A stretch of DNA of 64,000 nucleotides from Blastococcus sp. VKM Ac-2987 (GTDB lineage: Bacteria; Actinomycetota; Actinomycetes; Mycobacteriales; Geodermatophilaceae). The DNA lies in assembly GCF_026967805.1 (NCBI RefSeq), contig NZ_JAPVBG010000002.1, positions 262,928 through 326,927 of the forward strand, in the 5' to 3' direction. Both the position numbers and the translations under genes were made by a program. Positions 34,806-44,295 of the stretch are shown here, piece after piece (position 1 is the stretch's first letter; every line of letters begins with the position of its first letter). The notes beneath the pieces were generated by a model, which ran no database searches, was not told the DNA's origin, and saw only the letters and a program-made list of their open reading frames with translations.

Positions 34806-35006
34806 GTGAAGCTGGACAAGCAGGAGCTCGTGCGGATGCTGCGCACCGAGGGCGACAACGACACCGCCGACCGGGTGGACGGGCGCTTCGGCGACCAGGT
34901 GGACACCGATCGGGACGGCGACGCCCTGGCGGAGATGGGGCTGGACCGCACCCAGCTCATGGCCAAGCTCGCGGGCGGCTCGTTCGGGACCACGCTCAGC
35001 CCCTGA
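34806..35006 (+). CDS. small acidic protein, 66 aa
   Basis: GTG 34806 has GGAGGA five bases upstream, an unusually good site that decides the start over 34740. The product (VKLDKQELVRMLRTEGDNDTADR, continuing with alternating Asp/Arg) is charged and likely helical, without membrane segments or signal. I recognise no named family. It ends before an 18-bp terminator hairpin, supporting a real transcribed gene. Confidence 0.7.
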   Translation: MKLDKQELVRMLRTEGDNDTADRVDGRFGDQVDTDRDGDALAEMGLDRTQLMAKLAGGSFGTTLSP

Positions 35007-35017
35007 GCCGGCAGACG

Positions 35018-35055
35018 CCGGTGGCCCGGAACCGCGAGCGGTTCCGGGCCACCGG
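35018..35055. terminator. 18-bp bidirectional terminator hairpin
   Basis: CCGGTGGCCCGGAACCGC (35018-35035) and its exact complement (35038-35055) are separated by two bases. It lies between the convergent small acidic protein and acyl-CoA dehydrogenase genes, so it can end both transcripts. Confidence 0.85.
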
Positions 35056-35070
35056 TCGTGCGGGCCTCGA

Positions 35071-36282
35071 TCAGCCGGCGAAGGGGCGCTCCCGCGCCAG
35101 CTCCTCCTTGGCCACGCCGCGGATGTGCACCGCGTCCGGGCCGTCGACGATGCGCAGCGTGCGGGCGCTGGCGTAGAACCGGGCCAGCACCGTGTCGTTG
35201 CTGACGCCGGCGCCGCCGTGGACCTGGATGGCGCGGTCGATGACGTCCAGGGCCACCTTCGGGGCGGCGACCTTGATCGCCGAGATCTCGGTGCGCGCGC
35301 CCTTGGCGCCGTACTTGTCGATCAGGTCGGCGGTCTTCAGCACGTAGAGACGCGCCTGGTCGATCTCGATCCGGGACAGCGCGATGGCCTCCCGCACGGT
35401 GCCCTGCTCGGCCAGCGGGCGGCCGAAGGCGACGCGGTTCTTGCTGCGCTCGACCATCAGCGCCAGCGCGCGCTCGGCCATGCCGATGGCGCGCATGCAG
35501 TGGTGGATGCGGCCGGGGCCGAGCCGGGCCTGGGCGATCATGAAGCCGTCACCCTCGCCGGAGAGGATGTTGCTGACCGGCACGCGGACGTCGGTGAAGC
35601 GCAGCTCGGAGTGGCCGTGCTGGTCCTGGTACCCGAAGACCGGCAGGTGCCGGATGATCTCCAGCCCCGGGGTGTCGCGGGGGACGAGCACCATCGACTG
35701 CTGCCGGTGCGGCGGGCCGTCGGGGTCGGTCTTGCCCATGACGATGAAGATCTGGCAGCGCGGGTCGGCGGCGCCGGAGGTCCACCACTTGCGGCCGTTG
35801 ATGACGTACTCGTCGCCGTCGCGGACGATCGAGGTCTGGATGTTGCGGGCGTCCGACGACGCGACGTCGGGCTCGGTCATCGCGAAGCCGGAGCGGATCT
35901 CGCCCTCCAGCAGCGGGTTGAGCCAGCGCTCCTTGTGCTCCGGCGTGCCGAAGAGCATGAGCGTCTCCATGTTGCCGGTGTCCGGGGCGCCGACGTTCAT
36001 CGACTCCGGCGCGATGACGGGCGACCAGCCGGTGATCTCGGCGACGGAGGCGTACTCGAGGTTGGAGAGCCCGCCGACCTCGTGGTGGAAGAGGTTCCAC
36101 AGGCCGCGCTTGCGCGCCTCGGCCTTGAGCTCCTCCAGCACGGGCGGGTGCTCGTGGTCGTCGTGGCCGCGCTCGGCGCGCCAGGCGTCGTAGACGGGCT
36201 CGGCGGGGAACACGTGCTCCCGCATGAAGTCCCACGCGCGTGCGCAGACGTCCTCGGCCTTGGGCGAGAGAGCGAAGTCCAT
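35071..36282 (-). CDS. acyl-CoA dehydrogenase
   Basis: 403 aa. FAD/substrate motifs include [19 protein letters not shown] (FAD binding), [12 protein letters not shown], and C-terminal [21 protein letters not shown]. The C-terminal pattern resembles the ACAD10/11-like class acting on longer or hydroxylated acyl-CoAs; specificity is inference. It catalyses the first oxidation of beta-oxidation with electron-transferring flavoprotein. ATG 36282 gives the usual [12 protein letters not shown] start. A strong hairpin lies upstream at 36356-36384, so it has its own promoter. Confidence 0.93.
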   Translation of the reverse strand: MDFALSPKAEDVCARAWDFMREHVFPAEPVYDAWRAERGHDDHEHPPVLEELKAEARKRGLWNLFHHEVGGLSNLEYASVAEITGWSPVIAPESMNVGAPDTGNMETLMLFGTPEHKERWLNPLLEGEIRSGFAMTEPDVASSDARNIQTSIVRDGDEYVINGRKWWTSGAADPRCQIFIVMGKTDPDGPPHRQQSMVLVPRDTPGLEIIRHLPVFGYQDQHGHSELRFTDVRVPVSNILSGEGDGFMIAQARLGPGRIHHCMRAIGMAERALALMVERSKNRVAFGRPLAEQGTVREAIALSRIEIDQARLYVLKTADLIDKYGAKGARTEISAIKVAAPKVALDVIDRAIQVHGGAGVSNDTVLARFYASARTLRIVDGPDAVHIRGVAKEELARERPFAG

Positions 36283-36355
36283 GACCCGCAACGTAGCGCC
36301 GGACGTGATGGCCCTCGCACCGGGGGTCCCGCGTCCTCCCGGGCCCCGGCAGAAC

Positions 36356-36384
36356 GGGGCCCGGCGCGCGAGGAGCCGGGCCCC
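36356..36384 (-). terminator. terminator downstream of the DUF4383 gene
   Basis: GGGGCCCGGC (36356-36365) and GCCGGGCCCC (36375-36384) form a perfect 10-bp GC stem with a 9-base loop, 65 bases beyond the DUF4383 stop on the minus strand. Confidence 0.7.
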
Positions 36385-36448
36385 GCCGTCCGGTGGGACG
36401 ACGCGACCCGGCTCCACCGGGAGGCCGGGCGAGCGGCCGGTGCGGGGG

Positions 36449-36895
36449 TCAGGCGCGGGTGCGACCCTCGACGGCGTTGCGGACCGGGCCCAGGGCGATG
36501 ACCAGGCCGGCGAGGGCGCTGACCAGGTGCAGCCAGTTGTCGGCCCAGTTGATGCTCAGGAAGTCCCACTCGGCGTCGACGGCGAACAGGCCGTAGACGA
36601 ACGTGGCGCCGTACCCGATCGCCAGCAGCCACCCGTACGTGCGGGCACCGCCCAGCGTGCGGGACAGGGCGATGCCCGCCGCACCGATCAGGATGTGGAC
36701 GACGTTGTGGAACGGGTTGATCTCGAAGCCGACGATCGTCTCGCCGGAGTCGTGCGCGAAGAAGTTGTCGAACCCGGTGATGAAGAACCCGACGATCCCG
36801 ACGAGCAGGTAGATGACGCCGATGGCCAGCGCCGCCATCTGCGGCCAGGTCATCCCCGGGCGATCCGCCCCGGTGCGGCCGGCTGCTGCAGACAT
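36449..36895 (-). CDS. DUF4383 membrane protein
   Basis: 148 aa with four hydrophobic helices: [59 protein letters not shown] and [18 protein letters not shown]. The conserved loop [16 protein letters not shown] and [12 protein letters not shown] are the marks of DUF4383. Function unknown; two His-containing helices could bind a cofactor, but that is speculation. The carbamoyltransferase terminator lies just upstream. Confidence 0.88.
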   Translation of the reverse strand: MSAAAGRTGADRPGMTWPQMAALAIGVIYLLVGIVGFFITGFDNFFAHDSGETIVGFEINPFHNVVHILIGAAGIALSRTLGGARTYGWLLAIGYGATFVYGLFAVDAEWDFLSINWADNWLHLVSALAGLVIALGPVRNAVEGRTRA

Positions 36896-36971
36896 CTGTG
36901 TCCTCCCATGGTGGTCGACCCGCCAGGTCCTGGCGGGGCTGGGCGAGGCGTACCCGGGGCGGGGGACGAGT

Positions 36972-37003
36972 AACGACCGCCCCCCCGTCGGGGGACGGTC
37001 GTT
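36972..37003 (-). terminator. terminator of the carbamoyltransferase gene
   Basis: AACGACCG (36972-36979) pairs with CGGTCGTT (36996-37003), enclosing a run of C and a run of G that extend the stem with one bulge. It lies 55 bases beyond the carbamoyltransferase stop on the minus strand. Confidence 0.8.
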
Positions 37004-37057
37004 GCCGAACCGTCACCTGGGCCTCGGCCGGTGTTCGCACCCGGCCGGCCGGCCGGT

Positions 37058-38713
37058 TCAGTCCGCCCGGGTGCGGGAGGTCGCCGTCGGCCGGCGGACG
37101 ACGAACGGCCCGATCGCCAGCAGGTCGACCGGTGCCGAGCCGAAGCACTCGAGGGCGTCGCGCGGGTCGTCGACCATCGGTCGGCCGGCGGTGTTCAGGC
37201 TGGTGTTCACCACGACCGGCAGCCCGGTGCGCCGCTCGAACGCCGAGATCATCCGGTGCACCAGCGGGGATGCCTCCGGGTCGATGGTCTGGATCCGCGC
37301 CGTCCCGTCGACGTGGGTGACGGTCGGGATGCGGTCGCGCCACTCCTCCGCGACGTCGTGGACGAACAGCATGTACGGCGAGGGGATCGGGCCGCGGCTG
37401 AAGATCTCCGGCGCCTTCTCCAGCAGCACCATCGGCGCCACCGGGCGGAACTGCTCCCGGCCCTTGACGTCGTTCATCCGCTCCAGGTTGGCCTCGAAGC
37501 CGGGGTGGGCCATCAGCGAGCGGTGGCCCAGCGCGCGCGGGCCGTACTCGCTGCGGCCCTGGAACCAGGCGACGATGCCGTTGTCGGCCAGCACCTCGGC
37601 CACCGCCTCGGCGACGTCGTCCGGGCGCTCGTAGTCGATCGCCGCGGTCTGCAGGACGCGCTCGATCTCGTCGTCGCTCCAGCCGCGGCCCAGCGCCGCG
37701 CCGGGCATCGGCTGGGTGTCCTCGCCGAGCTCGCGGGCCACGTGCAGGGCGGCACCGAGCGCCGTCCCGGCGTCACCGGCGGCCGGCTGCACCCAGACCT
37801 GCTCGAACGGGCTCTCGGCCAGGATGCGGGTGTTGGCCACGCAGTTGAGCGCCGTGCCGCCGGCCAGGGTGAGGGTCTTCTCCCCGGTCTGCTCGTGCAC
37901 CCAGCGGGCCAGGTCGACCAGCACCTCCTCCAGCCGCTGCTGGACGCTGGCGGCGAGGTCGGCGTGGTCGGAGGTCCACTGGTCGCCCCTGCCCAGCCGG
38001 GGCGCGAACTCGGTGAAGTCGATCTTCTCGGTGCGGAAGCCGCCGTCGTCGGTGGCGCGGATCAGCTCGGTGAGGTCCCCGACGAAGCGCGGCTTGCCGT
38101 AGCTGGCCATCGCCATGACCTTGAACTCGTCGCTGCTGCGCAGGAAGCCAAGGTGGTCGGTGAGGTCCTCGTACATCAGGCCGAGGGAGTGCGGCAGCGC
38201 CTGCCCGGCCAGGATCTCCAGCTCGCCGTCGACGTAGCGGCCGGCCAGGTGGCTGTGCGCCTCGCCGCGGCCGTCGAGCACGAGCACCGCGTTCTGCCGC
38301 TGCGGGGCGGCCAGCCCGGCCGAGGCCGCGTGCGCGACGTGGTGCTTGACGAACCTGACCTTCGCCGGGTCGAGGCCGGGCAGCGCGTGCGCCAGGAAGT
38401 CCGGTGCCATCTCGGCGTACTTCTTGCGCATGACGTCGCCGAGGTCGTTCAGGCCGGTCTCCTCCGGCGTCGTCATCAGGCCCGGGTCGAAGGAGTAGGC
38501 GACCGCGTCGAGCTCCTCGGGGCGGATACCGGCCTCCGCCAGGCACCAGGCCGCGGACAGCTCGGGGAGCTCCCAGGCGCTCCAGGGCAGGGGGCGCTTG
38601 CCGTGCTTGCGCCGGCTGAAGCGCTCCTCCTCCGCCGCGGCCACGACCTTCCCGTCGACGACCAGCGCCGCCGCCGGGTCGTGGTAGATCGCGTTGATGC
38701 CCAGGACCTTCAC
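37058..38713 (-). CDS. carbamoyltransferase of the NodU/CmcH/TobZ family
   Basis: 551 aa. The N-terminal Kae1-like domain starts LGINAIYHDPAAALVVDG, with metal-binding His in KHHVAHAASAGLA and nucleotide contacts in LAGGTALNCVANTRI. The C-terminal YrdC-like domain contains FQGRSEYGPRALGHRSLMAHP and REQFRPVAPMVL. These enzymes use carbamoyl phosphate and ATP to carbamoylate a hydroxyl, often in antibiotic or Nod-factor synthesis. No biosynthetic cluster surrounds it, so the acceptor is unknown; stand-alone members are common in actinobacteria. GTG 38713 has GGAGGAG upstream. Confidence 0.92.
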   Translation of the reverse strand: MKVLGINAIYHDPAAALVVDGKVVAAAEEERFSRRKHGKRPLPWSAWELPELSAAWCLAEAGIRPEELDAVAYSFDPGLMTTPEETGLNDLGDVMRKKYAEMAPDFLAHALPGLDPAKVRFVKHHVAHAASAGLAAPQRQNAVLVLDGRGEAHSHLAGRYVDGELEILAGQALPHSLGLMYEDLTDHLGFLRSSDEFKVMAMASYGKPRFVGDLTELIRATDDGGFRTEKIDFTEFAPRLGRGDQWTSDHADLAASVQQRLEEVLVDLARWVHEQTGEKTLTLAGGTALNCVANTRILAESPFEQVWVQPAAGDAGTALGAALHVARELGEDTQPMPGAALGRGWSDDEIERVLQTAAIDYERPDDVAEAVAEVLADNGIVAWFQGRSEYGPRALGHRSLMAHPGFEANLERMNDVKGREQFRPVAPMVLLEKAPEIFSRGPIPSPYMLFVHDVAEEWRDRIPTVTHVDGTARIQTIDPEASPLVHRMISAFERRTGLPVVVNTSLNTAGRPMVDDPRDALECFGSAPVDLLAIGPFVVRRPTATSRTRAD

Positions 38714-38876
38714 GCTGCTGCTCCTCCCGGCCGGGCTCGTTCCACCCGGTCCTCGACGATGATCACGCCGAGGGGCCGGACCCGCACGGTGAGCCGCGCG
38801 GATCACGCGGCCGGGTGCGCCCGGGCCGGGGCACGGACCGGCTCCAGCAACCCCCGGGACGAGCCGATGAGGACGT

Positions 38877-41747
38877 GTGTCCTCCTCCCCGGTCCCGTCG
38901 CAGTCGTCGCCCGTGGCCGGTGCCGCGGACCTGCTGAGCGCCTACGGCCTGCCCGAGCACGCCCCGGCCGAGCAGCTGCGGGCGCTCACCCGGGTGGCCG
39001 CGGCGCTGTGCGGCACGCCCACCGCCGTGGTCAACCTGCTCGACGAGGCGTTCCAGCACCAGGTCGGTGCGGTCGGCTTCTGCGGCAGCCCCACCGCCGT
39101 GTCGGACTCGCTGTGCGCCGTCGCCATGGCGCGGCCGGCCCTGCGGCACGTCCCCGACGCCCGGCAGGAGCCCGCGTTCGCCGGCAACCCCTGGGTCGAC
39201 GGCCGGATCGGGAACGTGCGCTTCTACGCCTCCGCGCCCATCGTCCTCACCGAGGGCCGGGCCATCGGTTCGCTCTGCGTCTTCGCCGACGAGCCCGGCC
39301 GGCTGGTCCCGGCCCAGCGGGAGGCGCTGGCCGACCTCGCCCGGCAGGCCGCCGTCCTCATCGAGCAGGCGCAGCAGGCGCGGGAGGCGGCCGACCAGGC
39401 GGCGCTGTTCCGGTTGGTGGCCGACGGCTCGGCCGACGTGCTGTGCCGCCACGCGCCGGACGGCACCGTCCGCTACGTCTCCCCGTCGCTGCGCAACGTG
39501 CTCGGGCACGAGCCGGCCACCGGGGTCGGTGCCGCGGACCTGCTGCGGATCGACCCCGACGACCTGCCCGACGTGCAGGACGCCATGCGGCGGGTGCTCG
39601 CCCGGGGGCGCAGCGCCTCGGTGCTGTTCCGGGCCGGGCACGCCGACGGGTCGATGCGCTGGCTGGAGGCCCGGCTCGCACCGATCCGGGGCGACGACGG
39701 CACGGTGCTCGAGCTGCACTCGGCCGCGCGCGACGTGACCGAGCGGGTGCGGGCGGCCCAGGAGCTGGCCCAGGTCGCCGAGCAGGCGGCCGGCCTCGTG
39801 GACACCTGCGCCGACGCGCTGGTCGCCATCGACGAGCGCAACATGGTGGTCGACTGGAACCCCGCGGCCGCGGAGACCTTCGGCTGGACCCGCGAGGAGG
39901 CGGTCGGCCGGGACCTGGCCGACCTGATCATCCCGGTCGAGCTGCGGACGCAGCACCGCGCGGGCCTGGCCCGGCTGCGCGACGGCGGGGAGGCGCGGAT
40001 CCTGGGCCAGCAGGTGCAGGTGAGCGGCCAGCGGCGGGACGGCAGCCGGTTGCCCATCGAGCTGACGCTGTGGCGCAGCCGGGGCCGGGACGGCTGGCGC
40101 TACAACGCCTTCCTGCGGGACGTCACCGAGCGGGTCGCCGCCGAGGCGGCGCTCAGCGCGGCCCGGGACGACGCCGAGCGGCGGGCGGCGCTGACCACGG
40201 CGATCCTGCAGACCATCGACGTGGGCGTCGTCGCCTGCGACGGCGAGGGCCGGCTCACCGCCTTCAACCGCGCCGCCCACCAGCTGCACGGCCGGGCCGA
40301 GGAACCCGGGAGCGACCCCGCGGAGTGGCCGGCCCGGGACGACCTCCGGTCCGAGGACGGCGAGACCCCGCTCGCCGTCGAGCAGGAGCCGCTGCACCGG
40401 GCGCTGGCCGGGGAGGACGTCCGTGACGTCCCGATGGTCATCGCACCCCGGGGCGCGTCACCGCGCACGGTGTCGGTGGACGGCCGGGCCATGCGCGACA
40501 GCGCCGGGCGGTTGCTGGGCGCCGTCGTCGCCCTCAAGGACGTCACCCAGGCGCGGGCCCATGCCCAGGAGCTGACCGAGGCGCGCGACCAGGCGCTGGC
40601 CAGCACCCGGGCCAAGACCGCGTTCCTGGCGGCCGCCAGCCACGAGATCCGGACCCCGCTGAACGGAGTGCTGGGCACCCTGGAGCTGCTCGGGCTGGAG
40701 CGGCTCACGGCCCAGCAGGCCGAGTACGTCGCCGTGGCCCGCCGTTCCGGCGAGGCGCTGCTGCGGCTGCTCAACGACGTCCTGGACCTTTCCAAGGCGG
40801 AGACCACCGCCGTCGACCTGGCCAGCGAGGAGTTCAGCCCCGCGGACGTGGCCCGCGACGTCACCGCGGCGATGGGTCCGGTCGCGGCTCGCAAGGGGCT
40901 GTCCGTCGCGCTGGACGCACCGGCCGACCACCACCTCCTCGTCGGCGACCCGGCGCGGTTGCGCCAGGTGCTGATGAACCTGGTCGGCAACGCGGTCAAG
41001 TTCACCGCCCTCGGGCAGGTCACCGTCGCGGTCGAGCTCTGCCCGGCCGGCGCGGAGCTCTCGCGGCTGCGCATCTCGGTGCGTGACACCGGCGCGGGCA
41101 TGGGCGCCGAGGAGCTGTCCGGCCTGTTCCAGCCGTTCTCCCAGGGCGCCCAGGGGCAGCGGTACGGCGGCACCGGGCTGGGCCTGGCGCTGAGCCAGCA
41201 GCTGGTCGAGCTGATGGGCGGCCGCCTCGACGTGCAGAGCACGCCCGGCAGCGGGTCCACGTTCGTCGTCGAGGTGGACCTGCCCCGCGCCCGCCGCGCG
41301 CCCGCCCCGTCCGCCGACGGCCCGGCCGCAGGGGCGGTGCGGGCCGCGGCCGCCGACGGGCTGCCGGCCGGACGTCGGCCACCGCGGGTCCTGCTGGCCG
41401 ACGACAGCGAGATCAACCTGATGGTCGCCTCCGCCCTGCTCAGCAGCGCCGGCGCGGAGGTGGTCACCGTCGAGGACGGCGACGAGGCCGTGGCGGCCGT
41501 CCAGCGCGAGCACTTCGACCTGGTCCTGCTGGACAACCAGATGCCGCGGATGTCCGGCGTCGAGGCGGCCACGGCGATCCGGGCGCTGCCCGGCCCGGCC
41601 GGCGCGACCCGGCTGGTGGCGCTGACCGCCGGCACCGGCGAGGACCAGCGCGCCGCGTTCGCCGCGGCCGGTGTCGAGGGCTTCCTGACCAAGCCGGTGC
41701 GGCTGGCGGACTTCCGCCTGCTGCTGGAGGGGACGACCGCGGGCTAG
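38877..41747 (+). CDS. hybrid sensor histidine kinase (GAF-PAS-PAS-PAS-HisKA-HATPase-REC)
   Basis: 956 aa, no membrane helices, so a cytoplasmic sensor. GAF (about 20-165, ending GSLCVFADEPGRL); PAS 1 (about 175-300, HAPDGTVRYVSPSLRNVLG); PAS 2 (about 300-420, NMVVDWNPAAAETFGWTREEA); PAS 3 (about 440-560, EGRLTAFNRAAHQLHG); HisKA with His589 in AASHEIRTPLNG; HATPase with NLVGNAVKFTA, DTGAGM and GGTGLGLALS; receiver with DDSEIN and Asp886 in LLDNQMPRMSG. Phosphate probably passes internally from His589 to Asp886. GTG 38877 has a weak ribosome site. No output regulator is adjacent. Confidence 0.92.
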   Translation: MSSSPVPSQSSPVAGAADLLSAYGLPEHAPAEQLRALTRVAAALCGTPTAVVNLLDEAFQHQVGAVGFCGSPTAVSDSLCAVAMARPALRHVPDARQEPAFAGNPWVDGRIGNVRFYASAPIVLTEGRAIGSLCVFADEPGRLVPAQREALADLARQAAVLIEQAQQAREAADQAALFRLVADGSADVLCRHAPDGTVRYVSPSLRNVLGHEPATGVGAADLLRIDPDDLPDVQDAMRRVLARGRSASVLFRAGHADGSMRWLEARLAPIRGDDGTVLELHSAARDVTERVRAAQELAQVAEQAAGLVDTCADALVAIDERNMVVDWNPAAAETFGWTREEAVGRDLADLIIPVELRTQHRAGLARLRDGGEARILGQQVQVSGQRRDGSRLPIELTLWRSRGRDGWRYNAFLRDVTERVAAEAALSAARDDAERRAALTTAILQTIDVGVVACDGEGRLTAFNRAAHQLHGRAEEPGSDPAEWPARDDLRSEDGETPLAVEQEPLHRALAGEDVRDVPMVIAPRGASPRTVSVDGRAMRDSAGRLLGAVVALKDVTQARAHAQELTEARDQALASTRAKTAFLAAASHEIRTPLNGVLGTLELLGLERLTAQQAEYVAVARRSGEALLRLLNDVLDLSKAETTAVDLASEEFSPADVARDVTAAMGPVAARKGLSVALDAPADHHLLVGDPARLRQVLMNLVGNAVKFTALGQVTVAVELCPAGAELSRLRISVRDTGAGMGAEELSGLFQPFSQGAQGQRYGGTGLGLALSQQLVELMGGRLDVQSTPGSGSTFVVEVDLPRARRAPAPSADGPAAGAVRAAAADGLPAGRRPPRVLLADDSEINLMVASALLSSAGAEVVTVEDGDEAVAAVQREHFDLVLLDNQMPRMSGVEAATAIRALPGPAGATRLVALTAGTGEDQRAAFAAAGVEGFLTKPVRLADFRLLLEGTTAG

Positions 41748-41752
41748 GTGTG

Positions 41753-41769
41753 CTGCCCGGCCGGCAGCC
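41753..41769. terminator. short hairpin between convergent kinase and recQ genes
   Basis: GCTGCC (41753-41758) and GGCAGC (41764-41769) form a 6-bp stem with a 5-base loop in the 24-base gap between the two stop codons. Weak on its own but correctly placed. Confidence 0.45.
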
Positions 41770-41771
41770 GC

Positions 41772-43517
41772 TCAGCGGCGGGTGCGCAGCAGGTCGTTGC
41801 CCACGACGGCGGCCAGCGCGAGGGTCTTGTAGCCCACCTCGTCGAACAGCACGGTGATCCGGTCGTCCTCGACGCGCATGACCACGCCGTTCCCCCACTC
41901 GCTGTGCGCCACGGGGGTCTCCGGCGGGAACGGGACGTCGTGGTCGTCGGGTCGGGGGTGGTCCTGGGCGGTGCCGCTGCTGCAGTTGTCGCAGTTGCCG
42001 CACGCCTGGTCCAGCTGCTCGCCGAAGTACCCCAGCAGGAACTGGCGACGGCACTCGGTGGTCTCCGCGTAGCCGCGCATCATCTCGACCCGGCTCTGGT
42101 CGACCTTCTCGTGGTGCTCGGCCAGTTCGCGGGCGGCCGCGGCCGCGGCGCCGGGGCTCGGCGCCCCGTCCGCCGGGTGCGCGGCGCCGTCCTCGTCCAC
42201 GACGACGGCGGCGACCTGCTCCAGCAGGTTGAGGTCGCGGGCGAGGGGCGTGGCGGCGCGGCCGGTCTCCTCGCGGAGGGTCTTCACGTCGACGCCGTCC
42301 GCCAGGCCCGCGGCCGGTGCGGCGGCGACCAGGCCGGCCACCTGCTGCAGCTCCTCCTCCGCCGGGGTGCCGGCGGCGAAGAAGCGGCGCAGCCCGAGGT
42401 CCTCCTGGCGGTAGACCAGGACGGCGAGCGCGGGCTCCCCGTCGCGGCCCGCCCGCCCGATCTCCTGGTAGTAGCTGTCGATCGAGTCGGCCGGCTCGGC
42501 GTGCACGACGAAGCGGGTGCCGGGCTTGTCGATGCCCATGCCGAACGCGGTGGTGGCGACGACGACGTCGAGCTCGTCCGCCATCCAGGCGCGCTGCGTC
42601 TCCTCGCGGTCGGTCTTCCGCAGCCCGGCGTGGTAGGCCTGCGCGCGCAGCCCGCGGTCGGTCAGCGCGGCGGCGATCTCCTCCGTGCCCTTGCGGGTGG
42701 CGGCGTAGACGATCCCCGGGCCCCGGCCCTCGCCGATCTCGGCGAGCACCCGGTCGAGCACGCCCTGCTCCTTGGCGTGCGCGTCGGCGTGGTGGTCGAC
42801 CTCCAGCCGGATCTCCGGCCGGTCGAACCCGGCGACGACGATCTCGGGCTCGTCCATGCCCAGCTGCTCGACGATCTCGGCGCGGACCGGCGGCGCGGCG
42901 GTGGCGGTGAGCGCCAGCACGGTCGGGCGGCCCAGCTGCTCGACGACCGCGCCCAGCCGCAGGTAGTCGGGGCGGAAGTCGTGGCCCCAGGCGGAGACGC
43001 AGTGCGCCTCGTCGACGACGAACAGCGCCGGTTCCGCCGCGGCGATCGCCTCGACCACCTCGGGCTTGGTCAGCTGCTCGGGGGCGAGGAAGAGGAAGCG
43101 GACCGTTCCGTTCCCGATCCCGTCCAGGGCCTCCCGCTGGTCGGCGGCCGGGAGGCTGGAGTTCAGCTGGGCGGCGCGCCCCGCGTCGTCGGCGAGCTCG
43201 GTCAGGCGCTCGACCTGGTCGCGCTGCAGCGCGATCAGCGGCGAGACGACGACGACCGGGCCGTCCAGCAGCTGCCCGGCGACCTGGTAGACCGCCGTCT
43301 TCCCGGCTCCGGAGGGGAGGACGGCGAGGGTGTCCCGCCCCCCGACGACGGCCTGCATCGCGCGTTCCTGGCCGGGGCGGAACTCCGCGTACCCGAGGAC
43401 CTCGCGGGCGAACTCGCGGATGCGGCGGGTGCGGACGGACGCCGAGCCGCCTGCCGGGTTGTCCCGGTCGGTGGGGAAGGGCACCGGCTGCGTCTCCCCG
43501 GTGGGGTCCGGGAGCAA
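41772..43517 (-). CDS. recQ: ATP-dependent DNA helicase RecQ
   Basis: 581 aa. Helicase motifs: motif 0 FRPGQERAMQAV, Walker A LPSGAGKTAVYQ, motif II VVDEAHCVSAWGHDFRPDY, motif IV-VI including FGMGIDKPGTRFVVH and YYQEIGRAGRDG. The zinc-binding subdomain is CRRQFLLGYFGE with CGNCDNC. The C-terminus (about 510-581) is short, with WGNGVVMRVEDDRITVLFDEVGYK in place of an HRDC domain, as in several actinobacterial RecQ proteins. It unwinds DNA 3'-5' in recombination repair. The TTG start at 43517 is uncertain; a start nearer VRTRRIREF is possible. Confidence 0.92.
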   Translation of the reverse strand: MLPDPTGETQPVPFPTDRDNPAGGSASVRTRRIREFAREVLGYAEFRPGQERAMQAVVGGRDTLAVLPSGAGKTAVYQVAGQLLDGPVVVVSPLIALQRDQVERLTELADDAGRAAQLNSSLPAADQREALDGIGNGTVRFLFLAPEQLTKPEVVEAIAAAEPALFVVDEAHCVSAWGHDFRPDYLRLGAVVEQLGRPTVLALTATAAPPVRAEIVEQLGMDEPEIVVAGFDRPEIRLEVDHHADAHAKEQGVLDRVLAEIGEGRGPGIVYAATRKGTEEIAAALTDRGLRAQAYHAGLRKTDREETQRAWMADELDVVVATTAFGMGIDKPGTRFVVHAEPADSIDSYYQEIGRAGRDGEPALAVLVYRQEDLGLRRFFAAGTPAEEELQQVAGLVAAAPAAGLADGVDVKTLREETGRAATPLARDLNLLEQVAAVVVDEDGAAHPADGAPSPGAAAAAARELAEHHEKVDQSRVEMMRGYAETTECRRQFLLGYFGEQLDQACGNCDNCSSGTAQDHPRPDDHDVPFPPETPVAHSEWGNGVVMRVEDDRITVLFDEVGYKTLALAAVVGNDLLRTRR

Positions 43518-43549
43518 ACGGGACGCACCTCACAGGTGGGACGGGCGGC

Positions 43550-44149
43550 TCAGAGCCGGGTCGCGGCCCGCGCCCGGCGCCCGGTCCACCAGCCCACGGC
43601 CAGCCCCCCGACGAGGTCGGCGACCAGGTCGCGGGCGGTGTTGTCGTAACCGCCCACCGAGTGCTCGGGCAGGACCAGGGTGAGCACGTACTCGACGATC
43701 TCGTTGACCGCACCCGCGGCGGTCGCGCCCAGGACGACGATCCACCGGGTGACACCGGGCAGGTCGGGCCCGGACGGCGCCAGGCGGTGCCGCAGCGCCT
43801 CCCAGATCGCCCGCCCGACGAAGCCGAACCCCAGGTGCTGCAGGTTGTCGTAGCGCAGGACGCCGTCGACCAGCCACACCTGGTAGAGGATCCCGTCGCC
43901 CACGGGGACCATCCCGCCGGCCAGGTGCCCCAGCGCGAACGCCACGAGGCCCCAGATCGTGGCCGTGCTCAGCCCGACCCGCAGGTGGAGGCGGGCGACC
44001 GCGACCGCGCCGCCCAGCACGACCAGCGCGTACACGGGCCGGTTGGCCTGCCCGGTGGCGGTGCCGAGGGCGAGCAGGCCGGCGGTGCCGGTGACGAGCA
44101 CCCCCACCGGCGCGAACTGCTCACGCACCGCCGTCCTCAGCCGGTCCAC
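43550..44149 (-). CDS. DUF2238/YjdF-like integral membrane protein
   Basis: 199 aa with about five hydrophobic segments (FAPVGVLVTGTAGLLALGTA, PVYALVVLGGAVAVARL, TIWGLVAFALGHLAGGMV, WIVVLGATAAGAVNEIVEYVL, LVADLVGGLAVGWW). Conserved polar residues within helices (YDNLQHLGFGFVGR, AAGAVNEIVEY, GGYDNTARDLVADLVGG) follow the YjdF pattern of His, Glu and Asp. GTG 44149 has GGAGGTGG just upstream, so it is preferred to a longer frame that is antisense to the next gene. Function unknown. Confidence 0.75.
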   Translation of the reverse strand: MDRLRTAVREQFAPVGVLVTGTAGLLALGTATGQANRPVYALVVLGGAVAVARLHLRVGLSTATIWGLVAFALGHLAGGMVPVGDGILYQVWLVDGVLRYDNLQHLGFGFVGRAIWEALRHRLAPSGPDLPGVTRWIVVLGATAAGAVNEIVEYVLTLVLPEHSVGGYDNTARDLVADLVGGLAVGWWTGRRARAATRL

Positions 44150-44295
44150 TGCGCCACCTCCGTCCCCCGGTCGGCGGCCCGCCGTGCCCCCGGGATCCGG
44201 CGACGGCGTCCTCCGCCGGGCGAGCCGCACGGTAGCTGGAAGGATGGCGGACCCGTGCTCGGACCGGCCCGGGGGAGCCGACGGGAGGGGACGGG

